A stretch of 64,000 bases of DNA from Mesorhizobium qingshengii (lineage in GTDB: Bacteria > Pseudomonadota > Alphaproteobacteria > Rhizobiales > Rhizobiaceae): contig NZ_FMXM01000019.1 of the NCBI RefSeq assembly GCF_900103325.1, positions 62,001-126,000 on the forward strand, in the 5' to 3' direction. The notes under the pieces were generated by a model. The model ran no database searches, had not been told where the DNA came from, and saw only the letters and a list, made by a program, of their open reading frames with translations. Position 1 is the stretch's first letter, and each line of letters begins with the position of its first letter. Below are positions 1 through 6,970 of the stretch, in pieces. A program made the translations under genes and the position numbers.

Positions 1-961
1 GGCCGTTGATCACTTTCTTGACGCCCGCGGTGCCGACCGCCGGAACGCGCGCGATCGCGCGCAGCATATTCTCCTCGATGCGGTCGAGATCGTCGGGAAA
101 CAGCTCGTGGCCGAAGTCCAGCGGCGTTCCGTCCTCGGCCCAGAACTTCATCTTGCGCTCGTAGGCGCCGATGAGCAGGCCAAGCCCTTCCTGACGCAGA
201 TAATATTCGCCGTCGCGATCGGCGACCGAGGGCAGCCGGCGGCCCATGGCAGCGATTTCCGCGATGGTCTCGGTGACGAAATACTGATGCTCGGTGGGGA
301 TCAGCGGCAGTTGAAGCCCGGCCATCGCGGCGACCTCGCGACCCCAGAGACCGGCGGCGTTGATCACCCATTGGGTGTGGATGTCGCCCTTCGGCGTGCG
401 CACGATCCAGCTGCCATCCGGCTGCGCCTCGGTGGCGGTGACCGGGGTGAAGCGATGGATCTCGGCGCCGCGTTGGCGGGCGCCGGCGGCATAGGCGGCG
501 GTGACGCCGGACGGGTCGACATTGCCGCCCTCCGGCTCGTACATGATGCAGCGTATGCCGTCGAAATCGACCAGCGGGTGCAGTCGCTCCGCTTCGTCGC
601 GCGCGACCTCGTAGAAGTTCATCTTGTAGCGCCGCGCCTTGGCCTCCTGCAGCCTCAGCTGATGCTCGCGCGCTTCGGTCTGGGCGAGGTAGAGCGAGCC
701 CGGCTGGAAGATGCCGCAGCCCTGCCCGGTCTCGATCTCCAGTTCCTTGTAGAGCGCCATGGTGTAGTGCTGCAGACGGCTGATGTTGGTGGAATCGTGC
801 AGGCCGTGGATGTTGGCCGCCGCATGCCAGGTAGAGCCGGACGTCAGTTCGTTGCGCTCGAGAAGAACCACGTCGGACCAGCCGAATTTGGCGAGGTGAT
901 AAAGGATCGAGCAACCGATCAGGCCGCCGCCGATGACGACGGCTTGTGCATGAGTACGCAT
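1..961 (-). CDS. FAD-dependent oxidoreductase, dimethylglycine/sarcosine dehydrogenase-like (N-terminal part; 3' end outside window)
   Basis: An open frame of 320 codons runs from ATG at 961 off the left edge. The first 20 residues carry a Rossmann FAD motif (VIGGGLIG, residues 9-16). SGSTWHAA at 41-48 follows; its His46 matches the histidine that binds FAD covalently in dimethylglycine and sarcosine dehydrogenases. The rest is a DAO-fold domain. Family members oxidatively demethylate N-methylated glycines, passing methyl groups to folate when a C-terminal GcvT domain is present; that half is not visible here. The gene lies downstream of a binding-protein gene on the same strand and near a sarcosine oxidase set, which supports an N-methyl amine substrate. 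The exact substrate is inference. Confidence 0.85.
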   Translation of the reverse strand, partial: MRTHAQAVVIGGGLIGCSILYHLAKFGWSDVVLLERNELTSGSTWHAAANIHGLHDSTNISRLQHYTMALYKELEIETGQGCGIFQPGSLYLAQTEAREHQLRLQEAKARRYKMNFYEVARDEAERLHPLVDFDGIRCIMYEPEGGNVDPSGVTAAYAAGARQRGAEIHRFTPVTATEAQPDGSWIVRTPKGDIHTQWVINAAGLWGREVAAMAGLQLPLIPTEHQYFVTETIAEIAAMGRRLPSVADRDGEYYLRQEGLGLLIGAYERKMKFWAEDGTPLDFGHELFPDDLDRIEENMLRAIARVPAVGTAGVKKVING

Positions 962-1064
962 ATCGAGATTTCTTCCCTTGGTTCGGCGACTTTTGTTTTT
1001 GCGCTTTCGAAGAGCGCCTTTGAGTTTTGTTCGGCTGGCTGGTCGATCGCAGTCGCCTGGCGAA

Positions 1065-1091
1065 GCCAGGGGCACAAGATGCGCCCCTGGC
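1065..1091 (-). terminator. Strong hairpin between the binding-protein gene and the dehydrogenase gene
   Basis: GCCAGGGG at 1065-1072 pairs perfectly with CCCCTGGC at 1084-1091 around an 11-nt loop. It begins 24 bp beyond the stop codon of the upstream minus-strand gene. No T-run follows on the minus strand, so it may be a 3'-protecting or processing hairpin rather than a classical terminator. Confidence 0.5.
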
Positions 1092-1114
1092 GTATTGCAA
1101 TGGATCTACCCGTT

Positions 1115-2770
1115 CTATGCCTTGTCGAGCCAGACCTTCTCCAGTTGCAGCTCGAATGTCTGGTGCATCTTGAGGTTCTTCACATAGGCGGCGTGGTGGC
1201 GGTAAAGCGAACGCCAGAACGACTGAACCAGCACGCCCGAATCCTGCAGCGTCCACTCAACATCCTTCATCAGCTCCTTGCGCTTGGCGGGGTCGGCGAC
1301 CGCAAGCGCGGCATTGAGCTTCTTGTCGAAATCCGGGTTGGCGTAGCCCGACTCATTCCAGGCTTCGCCGCTGCGGTAGGCGAGCGCCAGCACTTGGACG
1401 CCAAGCGGTCGCATACCCCATTCGGTGGTCGACCATGGATACTTGGTCCAGTCGTTCCAGAATGAAGTTCCGGGAATGATCGTGCGCTTCACCTTGAAGC
1501 CGGCCTCGCGCATCTGCGCGGCGACGACATCGGCCGGGTCCTTGACGTAGTCGGAATCGTAGGAAATGAGCTCAAACTCATGATCCATCTGGCCGGCCTC
1601 GGTCATCAACGCCTTGGCCTTCGCCAGGTCGCGCGGCACTTTCGGCAGCTCGTAATATTCCGGATGGATCGGGCAGACATGATGGTTTTCCGCGACCTGT
1701 CCGAGGTCGCTGTAGCCGAGCTTCAGCACCGTCTCGTTGTCGACCGCGAGCTGGATGGCGTTGCGCACCCTTTTGTCGTCATACGGTTTGTTGGTCACAT
1801 TGGTGCGCAGCACGATCGTTCCCGCGGTGACGACGGATTCCTTGACCAGGCCCATACCGTCATAGAGGTCCACGGTGCCGCCGACCGTCTGATAGTTGCA
1901 GTCGATCTCGCCGGCCTCGAAGGCGCTTGCGATGGCCGGGCTCGAAGCGTCCGTCCCGTAATCGGTCCAGTCGACGCCGTCGAGATAGGGCTCGCCGCCG
2001 AACCAAGTGAAGTCCTTGCGGCGCCTCACCGAAGCGGACTCGCCGACCTTGTATGAAATGAGCTCGTATGGGCCGGTGCCGGGCGTCTTGGTCATGTCGG
2101 CACCGTCCTTGTCGAAGTTGCGGTGGACGATGATGGCGGGATAGTCCGCGAAGCCCGGGATGATGGTGACGTCGGACTGACCGCATTTCAGCTTCACCGT
2201 ATGGTCGTCGACCTTGGTGATGGCGCCTGCGATGGCCTTCTTGGTGGCGGGGTCGATCAGCGTGGCCATGCGGCCGGCCATCGAATTACCCTCGGCTGCC
2301 TTGTCGCACCAGCGCTCGATGTTGAAGACGATGTCGTCGGCGTTGAGCTCGTCGCCGTTCGACCACTTCACGCCCTTGCGTACATGCAGCGTGTATTCGG
2401 TGGCGTCGTCGCTGACCTCCCAGCTCTCGACCAGATGACCCTCAAAGGTGAAGTCGGTGGTGTAGCGGATCATGTAGTCGTTGCACTGGCGCAGCACGTT
2501 GGCCATTTCCGACCAGTCCCACAAGCGGGGATCCTTCATGTCCTTGATGATCATCTGCATCTTCAGGATGCCGCCCTTCTTGCCCGGCTCCTGGGCAGCG
2601 GCCTGGACCGGCGAGAGGCCGATCATTGAATAGGCGAACGCCGTGGAGGCGCCCATCGCGCTCGCCATGGCAAGGAACTCGCGGCGATCCATGCCACCGT
2701 TCCTGACTTCGTCCGCATAGCTTTCGATGGCTGCCGGGACGCGGTCACCGTTGCTCTTGAAAATCGTCAT
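1115..2770 (-). CDS. ABC transporter substrate-binding protein, peptide/opine family (SBP_bac_5), Tat-exported
   Basis: The 551-residue protein has an N-terminal twin-arginine signal (DRREFLAMAS near residue 28, then a hydrophobic stretch ending in an Ala-rich cleavage region near 58). The mature part is a long two-lobe binding protein of the family 5 type (DppA/OppA/NikA), with the usual LVESWEVS and Y-T-L-H-V-R-K-G-V-K-W-S-N-G signatures near 112-140. It should bind a small peptide, opine or amine in the periplasm and deliver it to an ABC permease. No permease genes are adjacent within the window; they may lie beyond the left edge. The substrate cannot be named from sequence; the flanking flavoprotein and sarcosine oxidase genes suggest a methylated amine. 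Confidence 0.88.
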   Translation of the reverse strand: MTIFKSNGDRVPAAIESYADEVRNGGMDRREFLAMASAMGASTAFAYSMIGLSPVQAAAQEPGKKGGILKMQMIIKDMKDPRLWDWSEMANVLRQCNDYMIRYTTDFTFEGHLVESWEVSDDATEYTLHVRKGVKWSNGDELNADDIVFNIERWCDKAAEGNSMAGRMATLIDPATKKAIAGAITKVDDHTVKLKCGQSDVTIIPGFADYPAIIVHRNFDKDGADMTKTPGTGPYELISYKVGESASVRRRKDFTWFGGEPYLDGVDWTDYGTDASSPAIASAFEAGEIDCNYQTVGGTVDLYDGMGLVKESVVTAGTIVLRTNVTNKPYDDKRVRNAIQLAVDNETVLKLGYSDLGQVAENHHVCPIHPEYYELPKVPRDLAKAKALMTEAGQMDHEFELISYDSDYVKDPADVVAAQMREAGFKVKRTIIPGTSFWNDWTKYPWSTTEWGMRPLGVQVLALAYRSGEAWNESGYANPDFDKKLNAALAVADPAKRKELMKDVEWTLQDSGVLVQSFWRSLYRHHAAYVKNLKMHQTFELQLEKVWLDKA

Positions 2771-2896
2771 TGTGATTCTCCGGTTTGGGCTTTCCGCCCG
2801 TTACATTCCCCTTGCGTGGGGGATGTTAGAGGCGATGCAAAAATCCCGGAAGGGCTTGAGCCCAAGCAAACCGCCGAAAACCGGCGGATAAGACCT
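2771..2896 (-). promoter_or_regulatory. Structured 5' leader of the binding-protein gene
   Basis: Four short stem-loops are stacked upstream of the start codon: 2787-2799 (GGGC/GCCC), 2803-2826 (ACATTCCCC with GGGGGATGT, one wobble), 2852-2863 (GGGCT/AGCCC) and 2871-2887 (CCGCCG/CGGCGG). The minus strand reads TCTCCGGTTTG just 5' of the ATG, giving only a weak ribosome site. No known riboswitch consensus was recognised. Confidence 0.35.
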
Positions 2897-2923
2897 AAAA
2901 AAACGATGCCATTGGCGTGTCAA
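2897..2923. promoter_or_regulatory. Conserved operator-like element, copy 1
   Basis: An A-run is followed by GATGCCATTGGCGTGTCAA. It closely resembles the element at 21674-21701: 14 of 16 bases agree in GCCATNGNCGTGTCAA and both follow an A7 run. Each copy lies roughly 120-150 bp upstream of a minus-strand catabolic gene, in the same orientation. It is a candidate site for a shared regulator, for example the LysR protein encoded next to this copy. Confidence 0.4.
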
Positions 2924-2962
2924 ATTTTGAGTTTGGAAAATTCACCGACTGGGAGAACAGCG

Positions 2963-3850
2963 CTAAGCGCCATCCTCCTGCGCCCGCTGAAGAATCCATT
3001 CCCGCACCGTGCGCGCGATGGTTCCCTTCGAAAGCTGGTTCTCGGTGAGGTAGTAGTTCCACGGGCTCGGCGGCCGGACGGGGAACGGTTCGACGAGCAG
3101 CCCCCGTCGGAGATAGGCGTGGGCAAGCGAGCGCTGGGTCGCGACGAGCCCTGCCCCCATGGCGGCCAGTTCGAGCGCGATGTTGGAAGCGTTGGTCGTC
3201 AGGCCCTTGTCGTAGTCTTCCATGTCGACGCCCAGCGCCGACGTGACGACCTGCCAGTATTCCTGGCGGCCATGCACGAAGATCCAGTCGACCTTGAGGA
3301 TATCTTCGGGCGCCTTCAGCGCATCCTCGCCCTCCAGCAGAGCCGGAGCGCACAGCAGAACCAGTTCGTCGTTCCACAGTGGGATGCCGGCGGGCGGACG
3401 GTCGTCGAAACGCCGTGTGGAAATGGTGATGTCGGCGATCTGCTCGCTGAGGTCCTCCCAGATCGTGCCGTGAAGCACGATCTCGATTTCGGGATGCTTC
3501 TTGCGGAAGGCGGCCATGCAGCCGGCCAGCCAGTTCTCCGCCAGGCTCATCGGGCAGGAGACGACCACCGTGCGGTTGCGCGACGAGGTCACGATCGCCT
3601 CCGTGGCCTGGTCGATCTGATCGAGCGCCTGACGCAACGTCGGCAGGAACGCCTCGCCCATTTCGGTGAGCTTGAGACTGCGCGGATAACGGATGAACAA
3701 TTGCCGCCCAATATAATGTTCGAGCGCACGGACATGCGTGCTGACGGCCGCCTGCGTGTATCCGAGTTCCTTGGCGGCCATGGTGAAGCTGAGATGCCGG
3801 GCCGAACTCTCAAAGGACCGGATATAGTTCAAGGGGGGTGGCGGCTTCAT
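2963..3850 (-). CDS. LysR-family transcriptional regulator (GcvA-like)
   Basis: 295 residues, a normal LysR length. Residues 5-65 form the winged helix-turn-helix (FTMAAKELGYTQAAVSTHVR), followed by the effector-binding domain (VVVSCPMSLAENWL near 92 onward). ATG at 3850 is chosen because GGAG lies 7 bases upstream and the preceding frame is not protein-like. It is divergent from the MmgE/sarcosine oxidase run (start 4013) with 162 bp between them, the usual layout for a LysR activator controlling its neighbour. ATCGTGC at 3906-3912 and GCACGAT at 3968-3974 in that gap form a spaced inverted pair that could be its site. The inducer is unknown. Confidence 0.9.
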   Translation of the reverse strand: MKPPPPLNYIRSFESSARHLSFTMAAKELGYTQAAVSTHVRALEHYIGRQLFIRYPRSLKLTEMGEAFLPTLRQALDQIDQATEAIVTSSRNRTVVVSCPMSLAENWLAGCMAAFRKKHPEIEIVLHGTIWEDLSEQIADITISTRRFDDRPPAGIPLWNDELVLLCAPALLEGEDALKAPEDILKVDWIFVHGRQEYWQVVTSALGVDMEDYDKGLTTNASNIALELAAMGAGLVATQRSLAHAYLRRGLLVEPFPVRPPSPWNYYLTENQLSKGTIARTVREWILQRAQEDGA

Positions 3851-4012
3851 CGCTAACTCCTGCAACACGCATGCGCTAGCTATCCCACAGACGCGCCGCC
3901 GTTCAATCGTGCCTGATGGCAAGACGTGAATATTTTTGGCCAAAGCCGCCGAACTAATTGCGTGAAAGCACGATGGACCCAAATTAATGATGTCGTGACG
4001 CAGAGGGGAGTA

Positions 4013-5437
4013 ATGCAAGTGGCTGTGCCGTCGCATCGGCGTGAAGGGCCTGACGCGAGTACCAGCGTTGCCATTCGCCTGGCCGATTTCGTGTTGCGGC
4101 GGCCGGCGGCCGTATTCCCGGTTCCTGTCCTGGAACAGGCGCGCTATCTGCTGCTCGACACGCTCGGAATTGCCATTGCGGCTGGTCCGATGGAAGCCGG
4201 CCGGATCGCCCGCGACACCGCCGCCCTTCTCTACGGCTCGGCCGATCCGCTGTATTCGGCGCGCATGCTTTTCGACGGTCGCCGCGCCAGCATCGCCGGA
4301 GCCGCCTATGCGGCCGCGACGCAGATCGACAATCTCGACGGCCACGACGGATACAGCCCGACCAAGGGCCATATCGGCGTTGCCGTCCTGCCCGCCCTGG
4401 CAGCGCTGGCCGAGGTGCTCCCCGACCTTAGCGGACCGGAGGCGCTGGCATCCCTCGTCGTCGGCTACGAAGTGGCCGGCCGGGCCGGCATCGCGCTGCA
4501 TGCGACGGTGTCGGATTACCACACGTCGGGGGCCTGGAACGCGCTGGGCGTGGCCGCGGTGGCGGCAAGGCTGCGCCGGCTCAGCGACGGGCAATTCCGA
4601 GAGGCGCTTGGCATTGCCGAATATCACGGCCCGCGCAGCCAGATGATGCGCGAGATCGCCACGCCGACGATGCTGCACGACGGCTCGGGCGTCGGCGCGC
4701 TGATCGGCCTGTCCGCCGCCGTTCTGGCCGAGCGCGGCTTTACCGGCGCGCCGGCGATCACGGTCGAGGCACCCGACGTCGCCCCGCATTGGCAGGATCT
4801 CGGCGCCTTCTGGCAGGTGCTGCACCAGTATGTGAAGCCCTACCCGATCTGCCGCTGGGCGCATGCGGCAATTGACGCGACGCGCGGGCTCTGCATGGCA
4901 CATCATCTGGCGCCGTCCGACATCGGCCACGTCGAGGTCAACAGTTTCCACTACGCCGCAACGCTGTTCGGCGGCATGCCGGACACGACCTCGAAGGCGC
5001 AGTACAGCCTGCGCTTCGCCGTCGCGACCTTCATCGTCCATGGCCGCATCGGACTGGAACATATCTCCGGCAGCGGGCTCGAGGATGCCGCTGTCGCGGA
5101 CATGCTGGGCCGTATCACCGTCTCGGAATCGGAGCGCCACAGCGCCCGCTTTCCGGCAGGCCGCTGGGCCGACGTGACGATCACGACCAGCGATGGGCGG
5201 ATGCTTGCTTCCGGCGACGTCCACGCGCGCGGCGGACCGGAGGCGCCGCTGACACACGCTGAAATCGAGGCCAAGTACATGGAGTTCGCGGCGCCGGTGC
5301 TGGGACAAGGCCGCGCCAGCGCGATCCGCAACGCAGTCCTGTCGCTCACCGACCCGGACAGTCGCTTCTTTGATCTTTCGGTGTTGCTCTACGATCCTCC
5401 GGTGATCAGTACGATGCTCCAGCGGCCAGCGTGGTAG
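4013..5437 (+). CDS. MmgE/PrpD family protein
   Basis: 474 residues from ATG 4013, which follows a strong ribosome site (GAGGGGAG at 4002-4009); the longer upstream frame lacks such a site. The sequence has the all-helical MmgE/PrpD features, such as AAATQIDNLDGHDGYSPTKG near 103-122 and the HTSGAWNALGVA segment near 170. Family members include 2-methylcitrate dehydratase, cis-aconitate decarboxylase and iminodisuccinate epimerase, so the reaction is some dehydration, decarboxylation or epimerisation of a small acid. It opens the sarcosine oxidase run, ending 5 bp before soxB. A role in processing an acidic product of that pathway is inference. Confidence 0.85.
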   Translation: MQVAVPSHRREGPDASTSVAIRLADFVLRRPAAVFPVPVLEQARYLLLDTLGIAIAAGPMEAGRIARDTAALLYGSADPLYSARMLFDGRRASIAGAAYAAATQIDNLDGHDGYSPTKGHIGVAVLPALAALAEVLPDLSGPEALASLVVGYEVAGRAGIALHATVSDYHTSGAWNALGVAAVAARLRRLSDGQFREALGIAEYHGPRSQMMREIATPTMLHDGSGVGALIGLSAAVLAERGFTGAPAITVEAPDVAPHWQDLGAFWQVLHQYVKPYPICRWAHAAIDATRGLCMAHHLAPSDIGHVEVNSFHYAATLFGGMPDTTSKAQYSLRFAVATFIVHGRIGLEHISGSGLEDAAVADMLGRITVSESERHSARFPAGRWADVTITTSDGRMLASGDVHARGGPEAPLTHAEIEAKYMEFAAPVLGQGRASAIRNAVLSLTDPDSRFFDLSVLLYDPPVISTMLQRPAW

Positions 5438-5442
5438 GCTAG

Positions 5443-6684
5443 ATGCCGCTCCGGCTTCTGAAATACGGTCTCAGCAGGGACTATCCGGTCAGCGGCGACA
5501 TTCCCGCAACGCCGGACCTCAAGCCATCCTACGATGTCGTCATTGTCGGGGGCGGCGGCCACGGATTGTCGTGCGCGCATCACCTGTCGAAATACCACGG
5601 CATAAGCAGCGTCGCGGTGATCGAGAAGGGCTACCTCGCCGGCGGCAACACGGCGCGAAACACGACCACGATCCGCTCGAACTACATCACACCGGAAGGC
5701 ATCGCCTTCTACAAGGAAGCCGTGGAGCTGTTCGAGGGCCTGTCGCAGGAACTCGACTTCAACGTCATGTTTTCGCAGCGCGGCCAGCTGACCCTTGCGC
5801 ATACGGAAGCGACGCTTCGCAGCTTCCATGCGCGCGCCGAGATGGGCAAGCACCTGGGCACGCGGACCGAAGTGGTCGACCAGAAGGCGGTCGAGAAGCT
5901 CGTGCCATCCCTCAACATGGACTATGGCGGCGCGCTCGAGATCCTTGGCGGGCTCTGGCATGCCGACGGCGGCACCGCGCGGCACGATGCGGTTGCCTGG
6001 GGTTATGCCGCGCAGGCGTCGCGGCGCGGCGTCGAAATCCACCAGCGGACCGAAGTGGAAGGCTTCGAGGTCGTTGGCGACCGGGTCCAGGCCGTCAAGA
6101 CCAACCGCGGCCGCATCACCTGCGGACATGTGCTGATCGCGACGGGCGGGATGAACTACGACGTGGCGCTGATGGCCGGGGTCGAGCTTCCCATCCGCTG
6201 TTATCCGCTGCAGGCCATGGTGACGCAGCCGCTGAAGCCCTGGCTACACACGCTGGTCTCCTCCGTCTCGCTGCACACCTATCTCGTGCAGTCCTCGCGC
6301 GGCGAGGTCGTCATCGGCGGCAGCTCCGATCCCTACCAGCTCTATTCCACCCGTTCGACGCTCGACATGAAGGAGCACCTCGCCGAAGGCGCCGTGCACC
6401 TCTTCCCGTTCCTGCAGGGCGTGCGGCTGCTCAGGCAATGGGCAGGGATCACCGACATGACGCCGGACTACAGCCCGATCATGGGTGCCAGCCCACTCGA
6501 AAATCTATGGCTCGATTGCGGCTGGGGCACATGGGGCTTCAAGGCAACGCCGGTCGCCGGCAAGCGGATGGCGGAGACCATCGCCGAGGGCCGCGTGCCC
6601 GACATCCTGAGGCCGTTCGCGCTGGAGCGTTTCGAGACCTTCCGGCTGCTCAACGAAATGGGCGCTACGGCGGCCAGTCATTGA
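5443..6684 (+). CDS. soxB: Sarcosine oxidase beta subunit (flavoprotein)
   Basis: 413 residues with the FAD motif VIVGGGGHGLSCAHHL at 31-46 and the SoxB signature GGNTARNTTTIRSNY near 67-81. His181 in the ARHDAV motif corresponds to the histidine that carries covalent FMN in heterotetrameric sarcosine oxidases. The enzyme converts sarcosine, O2 and tetrahydrofolate to glycine, H2O2 and 5,10-methylenetetrahydrofolate. It is followed by soxD, soxA and soxG in the standard B-D-A-G order. Length and motifs are typical, and the assignment is firm at the subunit level. Some paralogous sets act on other N-methyl amines, so sarcosine itself is likely but not proven. Confidence 0.93.
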   Translation: MPLRLLKYGLSRDYPVSGDIPATPDLKPSYDVVIVGGGGHGLSCAHHLSKYHGISSVAVIEKGYLAGGNTARNTTTIRSNYITPEGIAFYKEAVELFEGLSQELDFNVMFSQRGQLTLAHTEATLRSFHARAEMGKHLGTRTEVVDQKAVEKLVPSLNMDYGGALEILGGLWHADGGTARHDAVAWGYAAQASRRGVEIHQRTEVEGFEVVGDRVQAVKTNRGRITCGHVLIATGGMNYDVALMAGVELPIRCYPLQAMVTQPLKPWLHTLVSSVSLHTYLVQSSRGEVVIGGSSDPYQLYSTRSTLDMKEHLAEGAVHLFPFLQGVRLLRQWAGITDMTPDYSPIMGASPLENLWLDCGWGTWGFKATPVAGKRMAETIAEGRVPDILRPFALERFETFRLLNEMGATAASH

Positions 6685-6703
6685 CCATGAAACGCCACTG
6701 ACC

Positions 6704-6970
6704 ATGAAGATTCTGACCTGCCCGATGAACGGCCCGCGCAACATAGACGAGTTCCAATCCTTCGGTCCCGTCCGCGCGGAGCCGGACCCGGATCGGACCG
6801 CCGACGCGGACTGGTCGCGACACCTGTTCCGCGCCGAGAACCGTAGGGGCATCGTGATCGAATGGTGGCGGCACGTGCCGAGCAATTATTTCTTCCTGGC
6901 CGAGCGCGACCTCGTCTCCAACGAGATCATCCGCACTTTCGACGCTTCCGAACGTCGGGCTCAACCATGA
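6704..6970 (+). CDS. soxD: Sarcosine oxidase delta subunit, zinc ligands partly lost
   Basis: 88 residues, the usual SoxD size, located between soxB and soxA; its TGA overlaps the soxA ATG (ATGA). Canonical SoxD binds one zinc with three cysteines and a histidine: CPxCG at the N-terminus, and a His-Gly-Cys stretch before a Trp-Phe pair. Here the first motif reads CPMNG (second cysteine is Asn) and the second reads RHVPSNYFF (Ser where Cys is expected). The fold-level motifs (the EF pair, the LFRAEN segment and the FFLAERDLVSN tail) are kept. The subunit probably still assembles but is unlikely to hold zinc in the usual way. Confidence 0.88.
   Translation: MKILTCPMNGPRNIDEFQSFGPVRAEPDPDRTADADWSRHLFRAENRRGIVIEWWRHVPSNYFFLAERDLVSNEIIRTFDASERRAQP

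Noticed and set aside
107..1465. 452-codon plus-strand open frame
   Set aside because: Antisense to the FAD dehydrogenase and binding protein; the minus-strand frames carry clear family motifs.
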